Source: Patella vulgata
Lineage: Eukaryota > Mollusca > Gastropoda > Patellidae
Length of the DNA: 64,000 nucleotides
Assembly (NCBI RefSeq): GCF_932274485.2
Contig: NC_065886.2
Span: 35,265,501 to 35,329,500, forward strand
Reading direction: 5' to 3'
Below the pieces are notes generated by a model. The model had not been told where the DNA came from, did no database searches, and worked only from the letters and a program-made list of their open reading frames with translations. Below are positions 55,001 through 64,000 of this stretch, piece by piece; position 1 is the first letter of the stretch, and each line of letters opens with the position of its first letter. The position numbers were made by a program, and so were the translations under genes.

Positions 55001-58000
55001 AATCTTTAATAATACGTTAGTGATTTTATTTCCATGGGTACATCTAAAATTCGGGTTTGGTCGATACTTCACCTGATATCCAAAATTAACCGAGTTGACC
55101 TAGAACAAATTGCAAAAGAAGGTTGGTTTATTGGTACCGTTGTGTTCGTGGGACCATCATCTACAGTATAACCAAAGTTCTCTGATTTTCGTGGAGGGGA
55201 GCGGGTCTAATTCAAATTAATTCAAAATGGACACCAAATGTACCTTTGGAGTATAATAACTCCTTTAATATTGAGTTTTCACCATATTCACCATATAAAA
55301 TTGTTGCAGATATTATGACCCCTGTGAGTCAGAATATCTTGTCAGAAATAATCACAAATCAGCCCCATGACGTCATCGGGTTTTATTTTGACGTTAAATC
55401 GTGGGCTGAGGATTAACTGGTTCTATGTCCAATTTTTGTCAAACTGAGAAAAATGGGTGTGAAGTTTTGCATCGCTGTATTTTGAAACTCATTGAATCTT
55501 TACCAAATTTTCACTGTTGTGGAAGCTGACAATATAAGCAGCTGGCAGGGTGTGTGGTGCTTTTTAGTGCAGTGGTATCCGATCTGGTCAAACCGAAATA
55601 TGATAAATGGAGATAGGACTTTGTGACTTACAAAATTTTATGAATTTGTCAGGCACAAAGTTCAATATAGGAGATAGAACCTTGTGTCTCAAGACGGTCC
55701 GAATTACATAGTTCTATATCCAGACTCATTGTTTAAAAAAAAAACTACCCGTAAACTGGGGCAACTCTAGCCCAGGGATTACATTGTCACAGTTTAAGAA
55801 TCCTTCTATTTGTGTAAAACATATTTAGCCTATGCCAAAGTAACCCCTTAGGTGACTAGGTCTAAAGTTACTCTGGTTTACAGGAAAACAAAATGGGTTT
55901 AATTCATGAAAATTACTATTGAAATCCATGCTACATTTTCGCCTGACGAAGATTAACCATGAGTGTCAATTTATTGAATAGCTACAAAAATATGATTTCG
56001 GAAAAAGTAACACATAACACTCTCAAGCATTAAACATAACAAAAAGCCTTTTCCGGCCCAAAATATAACGAAGAGAAAGCATTGTCCGCTGATTGGACAT
56101 GTTACCTCACTCTTAGCTTACCGCCAAGGACATGTACATTTGATAAAGATCATAAATATATATATTACACTGTAAGCCTATGATGGTATAGGGAGCCACG
56201 GTGGCCAAGTGGGTGAGGCGTATGTACGTAAAAGATCCCTTGGGCCTTGATGTCAACTAGTTCCATCTCCATCATTATGCACTGAACTACTGTGTACGAT
56301 CATTCAAAATAAAAATAGGGTTTCAACCAAACATTAGGCCTAAGCTGTCTTAAATTGCCTAACAATCTACCTTTCTAACATATTAAGAATTTAATTCTGG
56401 GACAATATTCTGAGGGCCTTACGGCGAGTTTTCTGCTCTAGAAATACAGCCATGCTGGTGTCTCTTTCGGCCATTTTGTCAAAAGACCACATGACACCAT
56501 ACCCAGGAATTATATTGGTGAAAGTGGACATAGAACTTTGTGAGAGGGAATGGATTGAAATTTAAACAAAGACCTATGTGTTTTTTGGCAATTTAACCTG
56601 GAGGGCGCTTCTGAATTAAATCATGCTCACAGTCTACCCAGCTGTAAATGGGTACCGGTAGGATGGTGTATGTATTATACAAAAAACTGTTGCGCTCCTT
56701 GAAGCAGCATATGTTGGGCTCTTTCTAAGAGTTCAGGGGTAAAGGGAGGTAATCAGGCTTTACCTGTATCCTAGAGACCGGGATAATAATTGTGTAGCGC
56801 TTTGAGCATAAACTTGGTTTATGGATATAGCGCATTATAAATATACTCATTATTATTATTATATATTATAGTACATAGCACTTGTTGATTCAAAGATAGT
56901 TTTTATGCAAGTATCTCATTTTTAGTGAAAAGTGGACATAGAACCAGTTAATCCTCAGCCCACGAAATGATGATTGATGATGTCAGCACACAATTTTCAA
57001 AACACTAACGGAATTCCTAGGAAGAAGTTAAATGATTTAGATTGAAATGTAAATAATCACATGCGCTTACATTAGATACAATACATTGTGGTTTATATTA
57101 GATTGGTTGACAAGATTTAGAATCCCAGCAATATTGTCTAAGTTTGTATGAGTAATACAATAATTATAGAGGCACACACACAATCATTTTATTGTTTAAG
57201 CTTAGAATTCATAAGTGTGTTACCTTGGGCGACGATATTTGTAATTTTCCTTCTACAATCATAAACTTACGGCATCCACACCATACATTAATGACATCAT
57301 ATAAAACACAATACGTATTAATCTTGATATGAATGTACTAAAATCCCATTTAATATTTTATAGGTAATCCCGGTACGGTAGAAATGGTCAGATTTCCAGA
57401 AAAGATGAATTATAGTGTTGGTGAAAAGATTGAGATTACTTGTCAAGGAGATGTTGGATATCCTGAAAAGCTTTGGTCCTGGGAATCCAAATCGACTGAT
57501 GATTAATTTTTTAACCCAATAACAGAAAATATAACAAAAGGCACAGTTGATCCACCAACATTAATTCCTGGATGTGGATATTATTCTAGAAGTATATTGA
57601 GTTATTACGTTGGTCAAGATGATAATGATCTGGAAATCAGATGCAAGGTTGATAACTCAGTACTGTACAGTGTCAATAAAACTATCTACTTAACAAGTAA
57701 ATAAATAATTACAGTACAATTAATTATTTTTAATTTCTGTCGTTATCTGATTAGACCTTGTATTTAGGATCGATTAAGCCTGATTGGTGTTTTTATGGAT
57801 TCTCAGATAAACCAGAAGTGTTACTAAAAGACAATAACAGACAGCTTTATGGATAACATTCACTAGGTTTATTAACTGCAACGTTTCAGCGAGGATTCTT
57901 TCACCGTTATCAAGCAATGATATAATCAAACATGTTACAGAAGGTTATGTACAAGTGGATAACAATAAACTAATTAACAGTTTGTATCAGAAGCCATTAT

Positions 58001-59758
58001 GTGACATGTTTGATTGTATCATTGCTTAATAACGTCGAAATTATCCTCATTGAACCATTGCAGTTCATAAACCTTGTGAATGTTATCCATCAAGCTGTCT
58101 GTTTATTACATATCGCTTTCACTAAATGCCTTTCAAATTCTACCTGCCTCGATAACTAAACATTCTAACACTTACACTGAGACAAATGGAAGTGCAATTG
58201 AAGAAGTGATTACAAGTAACGTTAGCGACTGGCCATCTTTTCCCTCATCAACAACTGTCATTAGAAAACATCTGATTACCAGCTGCGCTATCATCCGTTA
58301 GACGTACGCTCTTTTCTAAAGCAATTGTCATTAGAAAAGAATCCCTATTTTCTATTATTTGCCATTTTGAAATATGTGCGGTTTCAGTATGTCTGCCTTA
58401 CATATTATGCCCGAACTCTTTAATAAGTATTATATACTATACAGAAACGGTAATGCTATAGTATACACGGACGATTTGGCTGCTGTGGGTATGTTACAAC
58501 AGTTCTTTATGACCATGATTGATATTGCAAAAGTAGAATGTCGATTGAACCGGTTTTTTTTGCAATAAATCATATTATTTCAAACATGTACAAGACGCAT
58601 AACTACAAAGAAATACAGAAACTGCAATTAATTACACAATATTTTCTTTTAAAAATCTAGAGCTAAGCAGAAAATTGATGTAGAATTTTATGTTATTTTA
58701 GATGTTGATCCTGGTAATGGCGAAAATCAAGGCATGACTACTGACGCAGGATCAACTACTGACGCAGGGAGGAGGTTTCATTATAAATATATTTTTTTCC
58801 AAAACAAAACCGTGAATTCTTCGTGTGTTAGGTGTGGGAGAGGGGGGGGGGGGCAGGATTGGCAGTTTCTTGCAATAAAAACATATTATTTTAAACATAT
58901 ACAAGATATATAATTACATAGCAGTACAGAAACGGTAGTTAATATACAATGTATTTCTTTAAAAATCTAGAGCCAAGCAAAGAATTGGTGTAGAATTTTC
59001 TTTTATTTTAGATGTTGATACTGGTAATAGCGAAACCCAAGGCCCGACTACTGACGCGAGTAAACTGTTTCATTTTAAATATAAATATATTTTCTGTTCT
59101 TTAAATCCAAATCACATGAATTTGTGGTGGGGGAATTACCAGAATCATTATTTTGGTATTCATCGTTCACGTTATCGTCAGGAACACCGTTTCTATGGCA
59201 ACTTTTTTGAAAGTTACAGTGGTTTTTCACTATTTAAATTTTATTGTAAAAATGATAGCTATTGCAAATAACATAACATCGAGTGGACCATTTTTGAAAT
59301 TAGAAAAACATTTTTGCAATGATTTCTTCTTTTGTAATTTTCATAATTGTCAGAATGATTATTTGGGTTTTCATCATGCACATTATGATCAGCAACCAAC
59401 ATCATTTGCATACTCATTTTTATCACAGTTACAACAGTTTGTCACGTGAATTCTTCTGTTTGTGGTTGGGAGTGGGGTGGGCAGAATTGGTAGAATCATT
59501 ATTTATGTATTGGTCATTCACTTTATCATCAGCAACATCAGTTTCATAACCATGCTTTCCGAAACATTTTATCAGTCAATATATAATTGTAGTTCACGGT
59601 CTTTCTCCGAAATCGAGCTATACACCACAAGCTGTATACAGCTGCTAATAATTGTAGGTGAAGACAATATAGGAGACTCTGGTGGTTCTATTGTAAGTGG
59701 TACTATTGGTTTTATATGTGGTATAATAGTCATGGTAGTTGTTGGTGATGTATATTAG
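46007..59758 (+). CDS. Two-Ig-domain transmembrane protein paralogue (Ig gene 3), possibly a pseudogene
   Basis: Exons 46007-46061, 54366-54764, 57364-57696, 59012-59059 and 59658-59758 join in phase 1. Order: signal peptide (MDGNSVLAFVMIYTAVIQG), V-like Ig domain (LTLRC..DPDCN-like NPDCNDAAEYQC), second Ig domain (ITCQGDVG..WSWESK..IRCKVD), a short Thr/Asp/Gly linker, and a transmembrane segment (IVSGTIGFICGIIVMVVVGDVY). The paralogue at 43255 has the same exon phases. Oddities: an in-frame TAA at 57504-57506, where the paralogue has Ser, and a TAG at 59756 right before a plausible cytoplasmic CCKK and a splice donor. With the first stop the product would be cut in the second Ig domain. Alternatives are a pseudogene, a null allele or a sequencing error. 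Confidence 0.75.
46143..47585. mobile_element. 1.4-kb foldback element
   Basis: Inverted arms of about 630 bp (46143-46780 and 46955-47585). Tip GGAGGCTCAGCGCG at both ends, then G/C tract and CCATCAAATGGGCACAAAAC. The loop contains a frame of 79 codons without a recognised motif. The target duplication is unclear. Confidence 0.8.
48197..49108 (+). mobile_element. Insert with a Helitron-like 3' end
   Basis: It starts where the repeat unit of the host element breaks off (GTTTGATAT|AGCTACC) and the unit resumes at 49549. The right end has a hairpin CCCCGAGCGAAGCCGGGC followed by ATTCTT and CTAG before T, as in Helitron termini (hairpin then CTRR, insertion at A-T). The 5' TC end was not identified. 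It contains a peptide-like exon. Confidence 0.45.
48480..48692 (+). CDS. Candidate last exon: 48-residue secreted basic peptide
   Basis: A good acceptor (TTTGTGTCTTACAG) precedes an ATG at 48492. The frame to 48638 gives MKNSLDIISFIILYSFLLSC, a signal peptide with a likely cleavage after CLA, then an acidic start and a basic stretch LRRLRNRIGRFNVIKITQ. AATAAA follows at 48687. Exon, peptide and poly(A) signal together look like the end of a real mRNA. I recognise no family. A host peptide gene captured by a Helitron-like element, or a chance frame, are both possible. Confidence 0.4.
49109..49548 (-). repeat. LINE 3' end, second copy
   Basis: Minus-strand partner of 34375-34835: same CYYGERKFQI start, SCGHTQEDSDHYFLHCPNYS block and (TTTATATA)n tail, and the same 5' truncation point. 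By eye well over 90% identical. Confidence 0.82.
50240..50530 (+). repeat. SINE family 2 copy, diverged
   Basis: Head with B box GGGGTTCGATCCC, then GGATTTTCCAGTGTGGTTTC, GACAGTTGGAATTCGAAATA and CTCATAGCACACTGCTTGAC. Confidence 0.8.
50531..50935. repeat. Coding-like repeats in inverted orientation
   Basis: A ~90-bp block encodes KYVTDENDLWIQ..DYTTKVTG on the plus strand (50820-50925) and related HYITDEYDLWIPYHTS and KYMTDKYEFICLDDTT on the minus strand (50735-50645 and 50610-50530). Three copies with amino-acid conservation in two orientations. Family unknown. Confidence 0.5.
50936..51324. other. Interior of hAT-like element
   Basis: The plus frame continues to a stop at 51031-51033 without a recognisable motif; the rest is unassigned. 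Confidence 0.4.
51325..51600 (-). repeat. SINE family 1, near full length
   Basis: (GA)n, GGGGTTTAACGTCCACTCGG, the GAGGACCCGGAGAAAACCCA core, ATGATACAGCACGCGCATGC and TAACCATTCAGCCATCCAAC. TATCAAATTCAG occurs on both sides (51316, 51601), the target duplication. Confidence 0.88.
52357..54080. repeat. GC-richer region with dispersed GTAGTGAAGTCGTGG motifs
   Basis: Motifs like CACGACTTCACTACGCGG, GTGTAGTGAAGTTGTGG, GCGTAGTGAGGTCGTGACC and GCAGCGAAGTCGTGGCC recur through 52360-52970, and GCGTAGTGAGAACGTGG and GCGTAGTGAGATATTC near 53720 and 54060. It may be a decayed element split by the hAT-like insertion. The sequence between 53110 and 53600 is AT-rich and unassigned. Confidence 0.45.
52979..53098. 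repeat. 60-bp perfect tandem duplication
   Basis: TTTCTTGCTAGCCGACTTGA... occurs twice in tandem with a 60-bp step and one visible difference (GAGTT versus GAATT). Confidence 0.9.
54366..54764 (+). CDS. Ig gene 3 exon 2: first Ig domain
   Basis: 399 nt, acceptor ATATTTTCAG|AT, donor TTCAAA|GTAAGT. Encodes DVKAARLTITPSQNLQAGAT, then LTLRCSP, YSIQINKR, LQIIINNPDCNDAAEYQC and KNVTVQS, clearly paralogous to 42676-42287. Confidence 0.9.
54765..57363. other. Ig gene 3 intron 2
   Basis: Mostly unassigned. A SINE-2 head remnant (GGGAGCCACGGTGGCCAAGT) is at 56190-56250, and an ATT-rich repeat with GTGTAGCGCTTTGAGCATAA and TATAGCGCATTATAAATAT at 56788-56870. Confidence 0.5.
57364..57696 (+). CDS. Ig gene 3 exon 3: second Ig domain with in-frame stop
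   Basis: 333 nt, acceptor TTTTATAG|GT, donor AACAA|GTAAAT. Reads NPGTVEMVRFPEK, ITCQGDVGYPEKLWSWESK, then TAA at 57504, then FFNPITENITKG, SYYVGQDD, IRCKVDNS and KTIYLT. The frame and both borders are otherwise intact, so the stop looks recent. Confidence 0.85.
57829..58108. repeat. Short foldback (~100-bp arms)
   Basis: Left arm CTTTATGGATAACATTCACT ... CAAGCAATGATATAATCAAA and its inverted partner at 58003-58108, with a ~70-bp loop. Arms include AACGTTTCAGCGAGGA, reminiscent of sequences found in Penelope-like elements, but no reverse transcriptase is present. Confidence 0.7.
58560..59095 (+). repeat. Tandem duplication containing the linker exon
   Basis: 58560-58870 and 58873-59095 align: TTGCAATAAA..CATATTATTT, AAAATCTAGAGC.AAGCA, ATTTTAGATGTTGAT.CTGGTAAT. 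Both contain an exon starting GTTGATNCTGG after TTTTAG. Only the second (59012-59059) keeps a GTAAAC donor; the first (from 58702) lacks a good donor. Confidence 0.75.
59012..59059 (+). CDS. Ig gene 3 exon 4: linker
   Basis: 48 nt, acceptor TTTTATTTTAG|AT, donor GCGA|GTAAAC, phase 1 at both ends. Encodes NVDTGNSETQGPTTDA, a polar extracellular stalk. Confidence 0.6.
59658..59758 (+). CDS. Ig gene 3 exon 5: transmembrane segment
   Basis: Acceptor TAATTGTAG|GT. Encodes SEDNIGDSGGSIVSGTIGFICGIIVMVVVGDVY then TAG. The Gly/Ile/Val-rich stretch is a single transmembrane helix. After the TAG come TGCTGCAAGAAAAG and a GTAACC donor, so the stop may have replaced a sense codon before a cytoplasmic CCKK. 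Confidence 0.6.
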
Positions 59759-59859
59759 TGCTGCAAGAAAAGGTAACCAGTGTTAGCCATATTAAATTGT
59801 TTTCGTAAACAGCTCAGATCGGTTGGATATGGAACTAAGGCAGCTATCAGACTACATGT

Positions 59860-60345
59860 ACTGTAACGTGACTGGAGCGACTCTAACATGGGATTGTCTT
59901 CAGTATGACTGTAAGCTTCCACTGGTAAGGGTTAGAGGTAATCTCCAAGGCCAGTCTTACTAAAGAGTGGACAGGTTTGCCGTGCCCAGCTTTGACAAGC
60001 ATCCTCTTCTCCCAAGGCCAATCTTTATGGACGACAACGCTAGACCACACGTCTTTGGCTAGCCCCCGTCTTCATTATTAGCCCAGTCGGGACTCAACAA
60101 TAGGACGTTAAACCACATTTCATTTCATTTCACCTTGGCCAGTCAGAAGCCCTGACCTGAATCTTATTGAATATATCTGTAGCGTTATTTTTGGGCGTAT
60201 ATTCCGTCAGAAGTATTCACCAGAACAGATTAACGCAGTCTCTGATCTGACGTCTCATGTAGTCAATGAGTCGGTGATCCAGGGTGGCGGATGCTACACG
60301 GGATATTGACCCTTTTCGCTGCTTTGACGGCTCTATGGACAACAT
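59860..60345 (+). pseudogene. Tc1-like transposase relic split by a SINE-2 fragment
   Basis: Translation shows DCKLPLVRVRGNLQGQSY, then HPLLPRPIFMDDNARPHV (second catalytic Asp), a SINE-2 3' fragment (60055-60135, with AGGACGTTAAACCACATTTC), then WPVRSPDLNLIEYI (catalytic Glu) and VNESVIQGG. Stops and frame breaks are present and no terminal repeats were found. Confidence 0.75.
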
Positions 60346-61064
60346 GAAAATGAAATGGAAATGTTCCCATTGTTCCATATTGTTATATTACTTACATCAA
60401 GGACAATTGTGTATTTCAGACGTCAGCCGAGTAAGCCTGATTATGTTTATGGTAATACATCTTTAACATCTACGGCACCACAACCTACTTTTACAACATG
60501 TGACAGTCTTTAAATCACCTAGTATTCTTGGTTTTGTATAATACGTATTAAACAATCATATTATAACTTCTTTGGATAATTCTTTTTATGATTCGGTTAT
60601 AAGCCTGCTATATGTCCCACAGACATGTTTGGGTTTTAGTCTGAGCTAGCTAACCGCGGGGATAGCGAAGAATTATATATTATTATGTTATATTTTATGT
60701 AATGCCTTTTTAAAATGTATACAGTAAAAACTATATAACCATGTTTATTTTGAGATTATTGTTTTACAACGTGACAAAGATTGCTGGTTCTAAAGATCTA
60801 CATCTGGAACATAACCTGAAAGTCCCATGTGTCGATTTACTATTCTATGGTATAAATTGACTTCCAAACCATACGCAATCTAAATAATTTAAGTTCCCGG
60901 GTTCTGTTTTGAATCGAAACTTGTTATATAGTGGAGATTTAAATTAATTCCTGAACATTACCTAAGTCCAGCATTTACATGATGATTCAACGTAGTTTGC
61001 ATTACAGGGAGAGTAAGACATCGAAATGCTTAGAGCGTAGAAAAATATAAAAATAACCAATTAC
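60346..61064. other. No recognisable feature
   Basis: AT-rich sequence, no gene or repeat assigned. Confidence 0.45.
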
Positions 61065-61247
61065 TGACATGAAGAGGGGCATATGTTCAGCGTGTGACCT
61101 TCATTAATAAAATTGATGTAATAGTTATTAGACATCATGGAATTCAATGCGTTATCGTTGGGTCTGTCCATTATATCAACAAGGAAATAGCCTGATATTT
61201 TAGTACATGGGACGTACTGTAAATTTTCAGATGTAGAAGGGATGAAC
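61065..61247 (-). CDS. Possible exon with a WSC-like Cys domain
   Basis: On the minus strand TTGTGTTCCACAG precedes a 183-nt open segment ending TGTCA|GTAATT. It begins and ends in the same phase (2-2), as domain exons often do. The peptide VPCTKISGYFLVDIMDRPND..TLNICPSSC recalls the start of WSC domains (GCYxDxxxR..L) but lacks the first Cys of GC. No neighbouring exon was found, so it could be an orphan exon, a gene running outside what I can see, or chance. Confidence 0.3.
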
Positions 61248-62281
61248 CTGTGGAACACAATAATAAAACGAATAATATAGAAGGCTATGGCATGATGCCC
61301 CAGTGTCAGAATACATCCGCGGCATGGGATTATGAAATAAATCAAGTTCAAGTGGCATGTCCTGTCGTATCCAGTGCAGCATTTACCTACCGGCTTGGCA
61401 TCCTGACCATAACCAAAGAAGATGTGGTTTTATTCATGCCCATAACCAAACGGTTGATCGTTAAAATAAATAAATATTACGATTTGTCTGAATCGGACGA
61501 AAAATTAAGACCCCTGGAATGTCTGCAACCTTTGTACATATATCATAATTATACGTAAAAGGTAGGAGGTCGATTTGGTCCTGTGAACCAAATTGAAATA
61601 CGTTGCACAAATATATATATATATATATGTGAAGTTTCATCAAAATCGGATGCAAATTGCTACCTCTAGATTGTTCACAATGTGAATGGACGTTAAGGCG
61701 TTCAGTCGCCACAACGTCCAATGGTGACATCATTATATGTCCGCTTAATCGGTCCCAAGGGTAATACTCTGTGACAGAAAAGCCGAAAATGGCAGCTAAC
61801 ATGGAAAATGAAATCCATTTGAAAATTGGCTAACGATATTTTCTTTATATATACACTAAACGGACATTTATGCAAATTTTAGTACTTGTATCCTGATTTG
61901 AAAGATCTTTACACTTAGCTGCATCATTATAACATTGGTATGGAATAGCGAGAGGTTATACCCTTAAGTCCCACTGGGCATTGTCTTTCTCCGGATATAC
62001 TGCCGATGGAAATTAATGAGCCTCGGGTTGTTTGGTAGCGTCGCGGGCCATGTGGACCATCTTGAGGCCATGGGAGAATGCGAAACAATTTACCCGATGT
62101 TTTCCCGACTTTTTGTCGGGGAAACTGGCCGAAGAGGACCCCCCCCCCTCCCCCATGTGTCGCGAAAGTATCAGGGGATCTTCGATGATATTTGAATTCT
62201 CGGCGAAAGTTGAGCAACCATTCGATGACCTTTCGGTGACAAATCACTGATCTCAGGGTTACATCCCCGAATATTCGGCGA
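61248..62281. other. No confident gene; TA repeat
   Basis: A 100-codon plus frame ends at 61558 without a recognisable domain. (TA)n at 61611-61629. 62020-62160 is GC-richer with a C tract at 62139-62151. Confidence 0.4.
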
Positions 62282-62534
62282 CAGTTTATCCAGAAAGCAA
62301 CGTTAATTCAGACTGTTATACTATATCATTGTGAGCTACACTCCAAGTATAAAATATCATGCCGCTTTAGGATGATGTTATTTAAAGGGCAATTCACACA
62401 CCACCACCGACAAATGGCCATTAGCGTGCCTTACATTATCAAGTCCAACGGATTGTCCCCAAATTTCGACGATCATCGGCAACAAACTACCGGGTTTGAT
62501 GAATATATCTCCAAAAAATTTAATTGTTTGATTA

Positions 62535-62875
62535 AGTGAGCTATGTTGGCTAAGTGAGTAAGACGGTGGCTCGCTAGCCTAGAGGTCGCGGGTTCGCTCC
62601 CAGTGTTGGCCGAGAAAGTTCATCGGGATTTTCCCGCGTGGTTTCCCCTTGTCAGTGGTGCAGGGCGGAGGGCCTAACAAGGACAGCTGTCTGCGTTTGG
62701 ATGGGACAAACGCCGAGGTCTTGTGTACACCGTGTACACGTAAAAGACCTTTCCCTTGGCAGTTGGAATTCTATATAAGAGTAGGCCGTAGAGCCGCTGT
62801 CCGGTCCCAGTTTCCCTCATAGCACACTGTATGACGTATGTCTGTCTGAATTAGCTCAGTCGGAGCAGAACATGT
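62535..62875 (+). repeat. SINE family 2 within segmental copy 2
   Basis: Head TTGGCTAAGTGAGTAAGACG (A box) and GCGGGTTCGCTCCC (B box), body as in 44285-44635. It is inherited by duplication rather than inserted separately. Confidence 0.85.
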
Positions 62876-63104
62876 TTGATTAAGCTCTAACAACATCTTT
62901 AAGACGTTTGTGTTCAGATGACCTTCCTTAATCTTTCACTTTGCAAAAAAGTAGATACTTTGACTTGGAAACGAATGGTTTAGCTTGACAAGTCACATTG
63001 GCTACAATTGAAATAAGAAAAGAAACAATATCTGAAAATAAAATAATAAAATGTGTATATGCATTGTAGTGTTGGTCACCCAAAGTTAAAACCGGGGACT
63101 TTAA

Positions 63105-63796
63105 TCACTAAATTATATATAGAAGATTTAGATAAAGAGCCAGTCATTCTTGCTGCAATATGTCAAAAATAGATAACGCAAAATAACTCTATTCTGAGCG
63201 AAGATATTAGCCTTTGAAGGTTTGACAATATGTGAGCATTGGTTGAAACCAACATACTGGTTGTTCGAAGCTAAGCCTCGTTTTAAATTGAACCAAAATA
63301 TGGCCGAACGATTCTAATCTATTTAATGTCGGAGATATCCGATGGCATTGAGAGTTGATTACGGTCTTGTCATGTTGATAAATGTCTCATTAACAGATTA
63401 TGCAACATTTAAAGGCTCAATACCATTCTTGTTGTAACTGAATAATATGTCCCAATCTCTATTCTGGTCAACAAATTGCACTATTTTACAATATTCCAAT
63501 TAATTGATGATACAAATTTCATCTTAACACGCCTAATTTAAAAAATTGGAAAAATTCAACTAAATGATTTGAAAAGCCTGACGTAAAGCTTTTCAAATGT
63601 GACTTGGATTTAAAAATATTTTTGAACCCTCTGGACAAGTAAAATAGGATTTAATGGATAATTTACACAACAGGTAGGACACTAACACATCTAGTACTTA
63701 GAATAAGGCTATTTTTTTATTTTCTGGAGTTGTCCCTTTAAGGCCTGAAGAAAGACCTGCAATAGGCAGATTTAGGTCTTGCATAATGTATGTTTA
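63105..63796. mobile_element. MITE-A in copy 2, interrupted by MITE-B
   Basis: Counterpart of 44888-45261. The left tip is eroded; the right end (TCTTGCATAATGTATG, then TTTAAAG) remains. Confidence 0.75.
63419..63741. mobile_element. MITE-B inserted in MITE-A (TTAA duplicated)
   Basis: AGGCTCAATACCATTCTTG to GAGTTGTCCCT between TTAA at 63419 and 63738. The unoccupied site is ACATTTAAGGCACAC at 45195-45209. Confidence 0.92.
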
Positions 63797-64000
63797 AAGT
63801 AAACAAAGATAAGAGTACTGATAGTTCATTTGATGAGAAATAAAATCATGGCGCAATTTTTAACTGCATTTTTTAAAAATATTTTGGATTATGTTTTTTT
63901 TTTTTTTTAAATTGTTTCCAGAATGAAATAAATACCTAATTGAAAAATTGGATTAGGACATTGGAACAATGTTGACGCGATTGTAACCCGTGGCATATGG

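Larger units (their letters stand above)
62282..64000. repeat. Segmental duplication, copy 2 (runs off the window)
   Basis: Copy of the region 43259-45480 upstream of Ig gene 2, including part of its 5' UTR but not exon 1. Carries an extra MITE-B. The copy boundary at 62282 lies a few bases from where the start codon would be. Confidence 0.85.

Noticed and set aside
58374-58568. Frame with VYTDDLAAVG, resembling a reverse-transcriptase YxDD box
   Set aside because: The flanking residues do not fit RT motifs and the frame is short; it sits in an intron.
62520-62612. tRNA-like sequence with A and B boxes
   Set aside because: It is the head of a SINE-2 copy; acceptor stem pairing is not convincing, so it is not a tRNA gene.

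Overview
The window looks like nuclear DNA of a marine invertebrate, most probably a mollusc and perhaps a gastropod. It is AT-rich, its genes are split by GT-AG introns, and it carries many tRNA-derived SINEs, MITEs, foldback elements, Tc1/mariner relics and LINE tails. The predicted proteins are secreted C-type-lectin/PAN and immunoglobulin-domain (Ig) proteins, as in molluscan innate-immunity families. The species call is inference.

Three host gene models can be built from exons whose splice sites and codon phases agree. (1) A four-exon minus-strand gene (coding 14298 to 6752) encodes a signal peptide or membrane anchor, a C-type lectin domain and a C-terminal PAN/apple-like domain. (2) A four-exon minus-strand gene (43255 to 23172) encodes a signal peptide, two Ig domains and a short charged tail with a Cys-rich end; its second intron is about 17.9 kb and is almost entirely nested transposons. 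(3) A plus-strand paralogue (from 46007) lies head to head with gene 2 and has the same exon phases, plus a linker exon and a transmembrane exon. It has an in-frame stop inside its second Ig domain, so it may be a pseudogene or a mutant allele. Weaker host candidates are a 48-residue secreted basic peptide (48492-48638), a WSC-like exon (61065-61247, minus) and a Cys-rich reading frame near 16969.

Layout. 1-6640: SINEs, MITEs, tandem repeats and a Tc1 relic. 6642-14298: the lectin/PAN gene, with an apparently intact Tc1 element in intron 3 and several minisatellites, two of which look seeded from the gene's own splice sites. 14650-17130: a mariner remnant inside a MITE, then a damaged Tc1 element. 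17778-21501: a fossil LTR retroelement cluster, one LTR of which holds a 1-kb foldback element. 21500-43255: Ig gene 2 with SINEs and a very large nested transposon stack (about 24.5-39.8 kb). 43256-46006: the shared divergent upstream region. 46007-59758: Ig gene 3, whose first intron holds a 1.4-kb foldback, a 4.7-kb hAT-like element with long inverted arms, LINE and Helitron-like pieces. 59860-62280: a Tc1 relic and little else. 62282-64000: a segmental copy of the region upstream of gene 2.

The strongest leads are splice-junction-derived minisatellites in the lectin gene, nested transposons whose inverted partner arms preserve the empty sites, an 11-bp-periodic degenerate repeat near both ends of the outer element, and a filled/empty MITE site within a segmental duplication. 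All calls come from reading the sequence by eye; percentages and many repeat boundaries are approximate.
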